From Owenia fusiformis (lineage: Eukaryota > Annelida > Polychaeta > Sabellida > Oweniidae): a stretch of 64,000 bases of DNA. This document shows positions 39,101 through 51,100 of this stretch, piece by piece (within the stretch, counting starts at the first letter, position 1; the number at the start of each line of letters is the position of its first letter). The notes under the pieces are model-generated. The model did no database searches. It worked only from the letters and a program-made list of their open reading frames with translations, and was not told where the DNA came from. The stretch is taken from assembly GCA_903813345.2 (NCBI GenBank), contig CAIIXF020000005.1, positions 436,001-500,000 of the forward strand, given 5' to 3'. The translations under genes were made by a program, and so were the position numbers.

Positions 39101-42100
39101 TCATCATTGAATAATTCATTCAGTTGGTCTTCAATCATCATAATAATTTTATCGAGAGTTGATGAGATCATTTTTAGGTAGTATGCAAAGTTTCAATGGT
39201 CTGTCACTCGTGGTTGCCATGGAAACCACAATTTTTGCTGAGAAAATCCTTAATTTTGGTAAAACCTGTACCTGTACATAATATAGAATGTGGATTATTT
39301 TTCAAATCAACAGATATCAGAACATTTTAGCATTTTCAAAATTACAAGGGGAGTTCAAACATTTTTTTAAATATAAAGGATATTGCAATTAACATAACTG
39401 GGGAGTGTCAAAGACCATACAATTACATAAGTGATCAAAAGTGGGCGTCGCCCTTATCATAGTAGATGATTGCCATTCTCTAAAAATACAGAGTTTTACT
39501 TGACTTTTGAGATACATTTATAATGATGTTCTTTGGTTATACTAAATATGAAGCATTTTTGGTAAATAATGTACATGTAGGTGTTATACTTATTGCATTG
39601 GGGAGGGGGTAGATGGGGGGGGGGTAACAGAATTGGAAGAGGGCAAAGCTACTCACCCTTAAGTATAAATCTCATCTACATAGTTCTGGATTTCATAGGG
39701 TTCATCTTCTGGGTCTTCTTCACATTCATCTGAATATATAGGATATTATAATTCTGCATGATTGGTAAGTATAAAGACCATCGAATTACTCAAGTGATCA
39801 AAAGTGATCTCTATAAATACAGAGTCTAAGTTGACTTTTGAGATACATTTACATTCCACCTTCTTTGATTATACTTAATTTCAAGCATTTCTGGTTAGTA
39901 ATGCACATCTAATTGTAATAGATCTTGCCTGGGGGAGGATGGGGGAGAGTAGTAACAGAATAGGGAGGGGGCAGAGGTAATCAGCCTTAAGTATAAATCT
40001 CATCTGCATAGTTCGGGATTTCATGGGGCACCTTGTCTGGGTCTTCTTCATATTCATCTCAATATATGGGATATTACAATTTACAGGATTTGTCAAACAC
40101 CATACAATTACATATTTATAAACGATCAAAAGGAGTGGCACCCTAACAATAGTAGATGATTGGTTCTTTGTATAAATACAAAATTGAACTTGACTTTTGA
40201 GATACATTCATAGTTATACTGAACTGCTGTTATTATAATTTATGTCAAGCATTTCTGGTAAATACATCTGTGTAAGTATTATAGTTTTTACATTTGGGCA
40301 GGGGTGAGTAGTAACAGAATTAGAATGTGTAGATCTAATCTGCCTTTAAGTATAAATCTCATCTTTTTAATTCTGGATTTCATAGGGTACATCTTCTGGG
40401 GTTTTCTGATTCATCTCCTGGTGTTGCTATATCACCAATCTCTTGTATGAGAATATCAGTCAATACCCACTGGAAAGATATGGAGTCATTTAGTTTCCAT
40501 TCAAGTCCATCTGGTGGTTCACTACGAGGATTTGCAATATTGGCCATACAGACAATAAGGGCTTTATATGGATGAGATGGTTACAACAATCAGACAGTCA
40601 TTCATTAGACCAACTTAGGAAAATTATCTAGAGATGAGATGAGTGTGACACCCATAATGACCTTGGAAAGGCACAAATAGCAAGTATAGAAGACATAAAG
40701 ATGACAAAAACCGCAATCAAAGACTTCCTTGATCCATTTACCATTGAGGATGAAGGTCATCTCTACGGTGTATCATAAGGAAAATCTGTGCCAAATGATG
40801 TCGCTGCAGATCTCATCTAATTTTAGTCAAAAGGGGAAATTGCATGAAGAGATACCATCTGAGATTAGTTGAAAAAAAGATTTCATGATCTAATAAAACA
40901 TATGAAATTGAAAACTATAGCAGCAAACTACAGCAGCAACAGTGACAGTGACAGTAAAAAAGTACTCAGAACAAGCTTATACAAATACATTCTGAATGAA
41001 ACATCTTTGAACAGCTTCGATCTTGCTTAAGAACATAAAATTAGCCTAGAATGTCTCCTGCAGTTCCTATTGAGCCCTGTGCCTTGGGCTCTAGGAACAC
41101 TGACTGGACTTCTTGTAAGAACAGAGAAACGCATCCCTATACATGAACATGTACCCACAAGTGCCAAAGGGAAAGGACCAAAATTTGTAATAGAACCCAG
41201 CAAGAAAAAGAAAACTTCAAAATGTATACAAGTCATAAGGAAAACAAACCCCAACTATCCCAAACCATAATTCAACTTGAAAGGTAGTTTCTACAATTGC
41301 TGATTGATTCGTTTTTGTATGTGATGATTACATCAAAAATTCTATAAAGAAACCTGAAAGAGGGGAGGGACACCTTGCCCTATTTAAGGTAGAAAAACGC
41401 GAGTCCCTAAAGATTGGAATTAGTTCTTGTATGATGATGAAAACAAAAAGCAAATACAGCAAAGTGTGCTGCTGGATATTTGAGTTTGAAACAAATGAAG
41501 ACTGATGTCAGTGGTATTTCCTCCAATATAGACCCTGACATATATGCAGCCTTCCTAGCACTTCACACATTCACAGATGAAGTGCCATGCAGAAGGGGCA
41601 ATAGCAATAGCACCTTTTTAAAAGGCAAAGGTAGAGCGGCATATAGTTACACTCAACTGAATGACTCTCAAATCTGCAAGTGTAGTGGTATATTCTCCCA
41701 CATGATATTGTTAATATATTAACATCGGGAGGTGACTGAAAATGATCAGACTATGATATTAATACTTAAGACTGACTGGCCATTGGCTCTGCCCCCTACC
41801 ATTTCTGCTACTACCCCCCCCCCCCCTTGCCCCCCCCCACAGGAAATAAATATTACAATACTAAATGTAATCAAAGAAGTTTTAATCTAAAAAATAAATC
41901 TTAAAGTCAAGTTAAACTCCATATTCATAGAGAATGAATTATCTACTATTGTTAGAGCAACACCTACTTTTGATCACTTATGTAATTGTATGGTCTTTGA
42001 CACCAATCATGTAAATTGGAATATCCCATATATTGAGATGAAGAAGACCCAGAAGTGAAGAAGACCCAGAAGATGCACCCCTTGAAATCCAGAACTAAAT

Positions 42101-45100
42101 AAATGAGATTTACATTTAAGGCTTATTAGCTTTGCCCATTTCCAATTCTGTTACTCTCCCCCCCCTCCTCCACCCCAATGCAATAACTATTACAATTAGA
42201 TGAACATATATAACTTACCAGAAATGCTTGACATTAAGTATAAATCAAAGATGTTTTTAAGTAAATGTACTTCAAAAGTCAAGTTAAACTCTATTTATAG
42301 AGAATGAACCATATACTATGATTAGGGCGACGCCCACTTTTGATCACATGTGTAATTCTATGGTCTTTGACACTTACCAACCATGTAAATTCTTTTATCT
42401 TATATATTGAGATGAATATAATAAGACCCAGAAGCTGTACCCTATGAAATCTAGAACCATGTAGATGAGATTTACACTTAAGGCTGATAAGCTCTGCCCC
42501 CTCCCAATTCTGTTACTACCCCCTCCCTCCCCCCCTCCCCCTCCCCCCTGTATCCCCATGCAATAACTATAACACTTAGATGTAAAAATGCTTGATATTA
42601 AGTATAACCAAAGAAATTCAATATAAATGTATCTCAAAAGTCAAGTAAAACTCTGTATTTATAGAGAATGGCAATCAACTACTATTATGAGGGCGACACC
42701 CACTTTTGACCACTTATGTAATTGTATGGTCTTTGACACTTACCAGTCATATAAATTGCAATATTCTTTCTCTTTAAACAAATGTTTGGACAGCCCTGGT
42801 GATTTTTAGAGTGCTAAAATGTTCTGATATCTGTTGATTTGAAAAATAATCCACATTCTATATTATGTACAGGTACAGGTTTTACCAAAATTAAGGATTT
42901 TCTCAGCAAAAATTGTGGTTTCCATGGCAACCACGAGTGACAGACCATTGACACTTTGCATACAACCTTAAAATGATCTCATCAACTCTCAATAAAATCA
43001 TTATAATGATTGAAGACTAACTGAATGAATTATTCAATGATGTTAATGTACCCCCTGTAATTTTCCTTTTTAGGGTCAAAAACCCAATTTTGACAACTTT
43101 CGCCCCGGATATGGCGCGTCAGACAAAAATTTTCTGAAGTATCACATAAAAATACATAAGAAACAAGTAATTTCAATTTGTTCAGAAGCGGGTACATTTT
43201 TCGGTGCTACCTCACCACAGGCTGGTATCGAAAGATTTGTCCGCTGTGACGAGCATGCTATTTTACATAAAAACACTAAGAATGCTTCACGATTTATTTT
43301 TTAACTCATATGTTTCGTTATATCAAAGATAATTACTTATTCCATGCAATGGATATATCATTTGCGTGTAACCTTCACTTCTGTTTGAAGTCCAATAACG
43401 CTAGGAGTAAAATCTATTGAAAACGGCGCCAGAGTATCAAACTCTAAAATGTACCATTTCTTTTTTAACTTTTTAATGGCATGATAAAGTGACACGTTAA
43501 TATTAACATATGTTTTCAGCAATAACTCTGAATGTATTAATGAGATATTAATGCATTGGGTCTTTTTAATTTTTTTATAAAAAAATAATATTAATATTTG
43601 GTGTCCGCTGTGACGGAGCATTTTCATAGTTCACATTTGCAACTGCTCCGTCACAGCGGACAAAAAAATTAAACATTATTTTTTATAAAAGAATTAAAAA
43701 TACATCAACATCTCATGTATACCTTCATAGTTATGCTGAAACCATGTGTAAATATTATCGTGTCACTATATCGTGCCATTAGAAAGTTAAACAAGAAGTG
43801 GTACATTTTGAAGTATGATACTCCGGCGCCATTTTCAATAGCTTTTCTTCCCAGCGTAATTGGACTTCAAACAGAAGTGAAAGTTACCCGCAAATGAAAT
43901 ATCCATTGCATGGAGTAAGTAATTTTGTATATTATAACGAAACATATGAGTTAAAAAATAAATCGTGAAGTATTCTTAGTGTTTTTATGAAAAATAGCAT
44001 GCTCCGTCACAGCGGACAAATAATTCGATACCAGCCTGTGCTCACTACCTAAATGTTTTAAATTATCACATGATCTTATGTAAGTATGTCTAATAGTACA
44101 CTCTTATATTATCAAGTAATCTTGTGACATTATCTAATGATCACCTATAATGCTCACACAAAATATCAATTTCACTATTTAGGCAAATGTTTTTATATAC
44201 AGTATTGTTAAAATAAAGTGACAGTTATCACATATATACAATTTGCCTATCATATAATATACTCTACATGGGTTAATCACTATAATTTACAATATCTAAA
44301 TCTTGAATAACATATAGTTATCATTTACATACAAGTTAGGCCTAAGACCAAAGAGCACAAGGTCATGCTGAGTAAGAAATTTATCACCCTCAACATACCT
44401 TTTCATCATGTGTAGCTCTCTACACCTCACAGGGGTAGTTCTATCAATGCAAATGAAATCATTCAGCACTGAGTCAGATTGTAAGTCAGATATGAGCTCC
44501 TTTGGTACCCCAACTAATGTGAAAATGTTGATTTGTGATTTCACAATATACTTGGTTTTGCTATTCCTAAACATAAGGAGTGATTTTATTTCTGTAAACT
44601 GTGTGGCCATGGACAGAATAGTGAGCAGATATTGATTATTAGATTTTGTTTTTGGTAATGGACCAACACAGTCAATAAGAACCTTACTAAATGGTTCATC
44701 AAATGCAGGTATAGGGTGTAAAGGAGCAATTGAAATTTTCTGGTTAGGTTTCCCTACCATTTGACATGTATGACAAGACCTACAATACTCTTGGACATCT
44801 TGTTTTAATTTGGGCCAATAGAAATGATTGAGTATTTTATGGTATGTTTTAGTTACTCCTAAATGACCTGCCATGGGAGAATCGTGAGCTAGACTCAAGA
44901 TTTCCTTATGATACGATTTGGGGAGAACAATTTGATGTACAATTGCCCAATCATCTTCAGGGGAAGCTTCAGGAGGTCTCCACTTTCGCATTAATATGCC
45001 ATCCTTTTTGTAGAAACAAACAGGGACCTTGTCAGCTTCATCAATAGTAAGACATCTTTTATGAAGATCAATGAGTGATGGATCATGCTCTTGTTCATAA

Positions 45101-48100
45101 ATTAACATGGTTTTAGAATGAGGATCATTTTTCAAAGAATCACTATCAGAAATAGAGGATGAAACCTCAGAACTAGAAGAGGATGAAACCTCAGAACAAG
45201 GAGGGGATGAAACCTCATGAACACTAGCAGAAGAAAATGAAACTTCATCAGTACTAGCAAGAGCGGGCGAAACCGCATTAAAATAGTGATCCTGCTCAGA
45301 AGGTGAATCACCTCTGGCAATAGGCTTTTTCAATGAAGAATTTGCCTTAATAGATGACTGCTTGGCTTGAACAGAAGGCTGTTTCAATGAAGAATTTGCC
45401 TTTAAAATAGGATAAGGATCATCTTTAACAAGTGGTGAGTGACATTCATCATCAAACAAGGAGCTTAAAAACCCACTATCAAAGTCATCTCCCACAGACG
45501 AATCCCCGCTATTAGCTAACTTTTTAGCCATAGCCCTAGTAACAGCACAAGCAGGATATATATCAGAGTCCTCTTGGACAGAATCCTCAATAGAACAAGG
45601 CTGATCAGAAACAATGGGGTCTAATGATACCTTACCCCCAGCTAAATCATTGCCTAAAAGCAATGCGACTCCTTCAACAGGAAGTTGTGGCCTAACACCA
45701 ACAATAACTGGCCCTTTGATTAACTCTGATGTGATATGAATACGATGGAGGGGAACTTTAGTAAAACCTAATTCAATGCCTTGCATCAAAATATGGGTAC
45801 CTGTGAATGACTCCTCAGATAAAGGAAGGACACCTTCTAACAACAAAGTCTGAGATGCACCCGTGTCTCTAAGAATCTTAATTGGCTTTGAATTGGTACC
45901 ATCACTTGACAGTGACACAGATCCTTCCGACATGAAAGGCTTATATTCCTCCATAATATCACTATGAGTAGATTTCTCAGTATGAGTATATGAATCCCAA
46001 ACAATGGGCTTTCTTGAAATGGGAACAGTAGCACAACCATTTGAATGAGCAGAACCAGACATCTCTCTTCTATTCTTAATCCTATAGCATTCAGAAATAA
46101 GATGACCAGGCTTTTTACAATAGTTACAGGTGACATTTGATTTTGGACCTGAAGAATTTGATTGATCTGATTTTGAGCTAGAACTCTGCGATGAATAAGA
46201 CTGGTCTTTTGCTTTGTTTGATGTATTTGATGATGAGGACTGATTCGATTTTGAATCATATGAAGGTTTGTTACCTTGATAACCTCTATAGTTAGGATTG
46301 CCCTTGATAAAACTACCCTTATGAGTAAGAGCATAATCATCAGACAGGGTGGCAGCTTGACTCAAAGTTTCTACCTTGTGTTCATCTAAGTAAATTCTAA
46401 TGTGATATTGAACACAGTTTTTAAATTGTTCTATTAGCATAAGCTCTCTGAGCTTTTTAAACTCTTCAGATACATCTTTAGAGACAAGCCACCTGTCAAA
46501 AAGCTGTTCTTGCTCTCGAGCAAACTCAACATGGGTTTGGTCACTCTGTTTGTGGGCATTTCTAAATTTTTGTCTGTAAGCTTCTGGCACTAGTTCATAA
46601 GCTTTAAGAATTGCATTTTTAACTAGGTCATAATCAGAACATACTTCTCATGAGAGAGAGGCAAATATTTCACTTGCTTTACCAATGAATACACTCTGGA
46701 GCATAACTGGCCATGCAGATTTAGGCCAGTCTAGGCTCTGAGCGACTTTTTCAAAATGTGTAAAGTATTTTTCTCTTGAAATTTAGGTACAAATTTGAGA
46801 AATTTTGAAGCGTCAAACCTATTTTCAAAATGTTGATGCATAGTAGCATGTTCATCAGTTTTTGATTGAGCTTCTAATTCAAGTCGTTTTAATTCAACTT
46901 CTTTTTCTTTTTGAATTTCTTGTTCTCTCAATCTTATTTCTTTTTCATTTTGCATTTCTTTCTCTCTCAATTGTGTTTTGATTTCAAGCTCTCTCAATTC
47001 TAGTTCTTTCAGCTTAATAGGATCAGTATGCTCGACATGCTGGGCTAGCACCTCGGGCAGAAGTGATTCTGCGATCAAATATTGAAGTACAAAGTTTTTG
47101 ATTTTGTATCAGCTTTTGACTGACAGGCCAACATGTTTTGCAATTGCCAGAAGTTCAGTTTTCTTTAAATCATCAAATTCCTCCAAAGAGGGCGCTTCTA
47201 AAAATGTCTCAACCTCAAAACTCATTTTCGATTAATTGCTGTCTTCACAATTTAAATATATAAATTTGGAATTTTGAATTTTAAGATTTATGAATTTTAG
47301 CTTGTTGTAGTTATATCCCGGACGAGCCCCCAATTTCTGTTACGTTCGAAAATAACAGAAAGTAAAAACAGCAATTAAAATATGATAACAATATATTTAT
47401 ATTTTGAAAACTAAATAATATAACAATAATATAAAGGAGGTTTAATACTTAAGTGATGTCCAATCAATGATACGGCTTATTCTTGATGTCGATAAATGTC
47501 GTTGGCGATCCTTGGGAATGTTCCAGATCACGAAATGTTTCAATAATCGTTAATAGTTCTCCAATGTTTGTAATAATCCAATAATGTTTGTTGTAATCCT
47601 ATAATGTTCGTATCCAATAATGTTTGATGATAATCCACAAATGTTTGATGATAATCCACAAATGTTTATGATAATCCACAAATGTATATGATAATCCGTA
47701 TATAGTGTGTGTTGTAATATATGTCAATATAAAGTCCTCAGGTTGTATGTTTGTAGTGTTATAAATGTTCCCACAGTATGTGTTTGTAATTTTCTGCTAA
47801 GAAGATGTCCTTTTGATCAATTTTGAAATTCTGCTTTATTTAGTTCCCTTGAGATGTCCAGTTATGATGGTTTAATTATCTGCTAATGAGAGTCACTGTG
47901 CTGTTATTTTTATAATGTGAAAGAATGATCCAGAAACAAATCTTCTGGAACTACATCTTGATTGGACATCGTTAGTGACATGATTAAATTTTAATGAATG
48001 GTTATAATTTCTAGAACTATCTGGATGGTCAAGGGTTAATGAGTCATTCAGTTCAGTTTTGTTTACAAGATACAGTGTATAATGTCATTGTGACCTTGAC

Positions 48101-51100
48101 CTAAGATCTCTAATGAAGAATAGCTCAACATATACAGCAAGCATAGATTACAAATTAAACTATAGGTGAATAGAGTAGAATATAATATACATGTAGCTCA
48201 CTACTGTAACAATAATTTCAGGTGTACTTTGTTGTAAAAGCCTATGTTATTGTTAACAGTTGTTATATGTGATAATTTTGTAAAAAGAAATCAGCATAAA
48301 CTCATAATCAGTTTTTTATTGTCGGCCATTTTGGATTTTCTGTCCTAAAATCTTGTCTGTAAAGTCTTCTCTACGCGTTTTCAGGTGAACCGTTTGATAG
48401 ATCAATTTCAAATTTTCAGGGATGATTCTTAGTATGAAAATCTAGATCTGATTAGTTTTTTGGCATTCTGGGTTAATGTCAAGGCAGCCATTTTGGATTT
48501 TCTGTCCTAAAATCTTGTCTGTAAAGTCTTGTCTACGCATTTCCAGGTGAACCGTTCAGTAGATCAATTTCAAATTTTCAGGGATGATTCTTAGTATGAA
48601 AATCTAGATCTGATTAGTGTTTTGGCATTCTGGGTTAATGTCAAGGCAGCCATTTTGGATTTTCCGTCTTAAAATCTTGCCTGTAGAGTCTTGTCTTGTG
48701 TTCTCCTATAGTTTTGAATTGTCTTCTCCTGTACTTTTGAATTGTATTCTCCTGTACTTTTGAATTGTATTCTCCTGTACTTTTGAATTGTATTCTCGTG
48801 CACTTTTGAATTGTATTCTCCTGTACTTTTGAATTGTATTCTCCTCTACTTTTGAATTCTCCTGTATTTTCAAATTGTCTTCTCATGCACTTTTGAATGA
48901 ATTGTATTACCCTGTGCTTTTGAATTGTATTCTCCTGTCCTTTTGAATTGTATTCTCCTGTATTTTCAAATTGTCATCTCATGCACTTTCGAATTGTATT
49001 CTCCTGTATTTTCAAATTGTATTCTCATGCACTTTTGAATTGTATTCTCCTGTACTGTATTATATTGGTTTTCGGTGTTTGGGTTTCCAGTTAAAACGTT
49101 ATTGACTTTTCTTTCAGATTCATGACACAGATGTAGAACAGACACCTTTATTTGAGTACAGGGTCCCAGAAGGAGCCACAGGTATCATATTCACAGACCG
49201 ACTCATGTTTGCCACCCAAGAAACTGCAATAAACAAGTTAACAATCATTGCCAATCAGTTAGCAGAGACATCTTCCGATGAAACAGGGGTAAGTTCTGTT
49301 ATACAATAGGATTGGTTACATTGTATCAAGCCTTCTCTTAACCAAACTTGTCTGGCCCAGTTATCTACTCCCTGATTCTGAAATGTCGTAGATCTACGAC
49401 GTCAGGAGTAGATAACTTGGTCAGACAGGTTAGGTTAGCCTTCTCCTAGGTAGGCTATATGTTTTGAATAAGTCTTTGTTTGTTTGAAGTGAACATGTTC
49501 TACATGATTGCTAGTGATAATTGTTCTCCCTCAATGAACCTAACTAATTTCCTTATACCTATCAGTCAAATGGGCAATGTGGAGAACTCATCACAACAAA
49601 CCTAAATAATTTCTAATCACAGTCATATTTTGGCCATTTCAGACATGTACATTACATGTGTTTTAGGAATTCAATGCTGAGGCTGTTCCACAATACTTTT
49701 ATCTACCAGAGAACGAAGAGATCCAAATAATTTACAAGAAATCTTTTCCATTTTACTGGCATGAGAAGCAAGAGGAAGAAGCCAGAATGAGGCTCCTGGC
49801 TGACCAATCACAAGGCAGATTAGAGAGTTATCCTGTAGAATTCTCTGAGGCTGAACTCAGCATTCAGATAGCCAAACACACTGTTCTTGATGGATGCCTT
49901 ATTATTACAAAGTCTGCAGTTTATGAGTGTAGGCCAAGGTACATAGTTTTTAATAAACTGCATTGAATGAACCCTTATGGTTAAACCATTTCATATGCTT
50001 CTTTTGTGTGGCAATATATCTTGCTCATTTATAACAATATACAGTTTCTAGCCTTTACCTATGCATACCTATGTCAGTTCAAAAAGGTAATTATTTTTTG
50101 TGAAAATCCTAGCAATTCATTTTAAACCTAAAGAAAGAGTATTATAGTATGAGACCCTTTTGTGGTGTACATTATAACCTGACCCAAACATTGGACACGG
50201 CCCAAATGAACTTGCCTTGCATTAACATATAGGTACAACAGTGAGTGTTTGTTACAGGGTTTCCCCAGAAAGACTATTTCTGAATGTAGCTTTGAACTCT
50301 ACAGATACCAATGTGAATTCAGCAGAACAACTAGGGATCATGTTAGGGTTAGACATTAATGCCCTCTTTGAGATGGCAGCAGAACTAAGACTGGCTCGTG
50401 GAGATTGCACTCAAGCTGTAAAATTGTATCAGCTCTCCAAGGTATAATACATCCGCATATCCAGAGAATATTCTGTATCCAACTGCAATAACCAAAGTAC
50501 ATGTAATGTGTGCCTCATCTGTTCAGGTTAACATTGAAGTTCAGCAAAAATGACTCTTCTACAAACCAACCCATTATTCCAAAATCTTTACCAAAACAAC
50601 ACAAGTTGTCATTACAGGTGTGCAATTTAGTTTTCAACATGACCTGAATTGAGATATTTTGATTGCTGCCTTTACCAGTGTCTTATCTTATTTCCAGTTT
50701 CATAACGTATTTCCATTGTCATAGCTCATTTCCAGTGTCATATCTTATTTCCAGTGTCATATCTTATTCTCAGTGTCATGTCTTATTTCCAATGTCATAT
50801 CTTATTTCCAGTGTCATATCTTATTCTCAGTGTCATGTCTTATTTCCACTGTTATAGCTTATTTCCAGTGTCATATCTTACTCTCAGTGTCATGTTTTAT
50901 TTCCACTGTTATAGCTTATTTCCAGTGTCATATCTCATTTTCAGTGTCATAGCTCATTTCCAGTGTCATATCTTATTTCCAGTGTCATATCTTATTTCCA
51001 GTGTCATATCTTATTCTCAGTGTCATGTCTTATTTCCAGTGTCATATCTCATTTCCAGTGTCATTACTTATTTCCAGTGTCATATCTTATTTCCAGTGTC

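Larger units (their letters stand above)
38929..44045. mobile_element. 5.1 kb TA-flanked element with long inverted arms
   Basis: Ends GTGAGGTAGCACCGAAAAAT and reverse complement; TA at 38927-38928 and 44046-44047. The inverted similarity covers ~470 bp (38929-39400 against 42800-43215), including a GGTTGCCATGGAAACCAC block. Further in come mirrored tandem arrays (39.4-40.4 kb and 41.75-42.8 kb, reversed). The centre carries decayed coding traces. The right end is interrupted by the foldback at 43216-44040. Size and TA duplication would fit a Tc1/mariner-like or other TA-targeting element. Confidence 0.82.
27575..48211 (-). mobile_element. Gypsy-type LTR retrotransposon (Gmr1-like domain order), defective, with nested insertions
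   Basis: The right LTR (47338-48211, 874 bp) and the split left LTR (27575-28047 + 38185-38587) share ends TGTTAC..GTAACA. ATAA flanks the whole element (27571-27574, 48212-48215). On the minus strand the order is 5' LTR, tRNA-Pro primer site, gag, protease, integrase, then polypurine tract. No reverse transcriptase or RNase H is found; in Gmr1-like elements those lie after integrase, where this copy keeps only ~250 and ~340 bp of its own sequence around a nested element. Gag has stops and a frame break, so the copy is dead. Confidence 0.88.

Noticed and set aside
43358-43897. Two similar 60-89 codon frames
   Set aside because: They are the two arms of the foldback element read from opposite strands.
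47315-47332. tRNA-Pro gene fragment
   Set aside because: Only the 18 nt 3' sequence is present and it sits five bases from an LTR, so it is a primer binding site.
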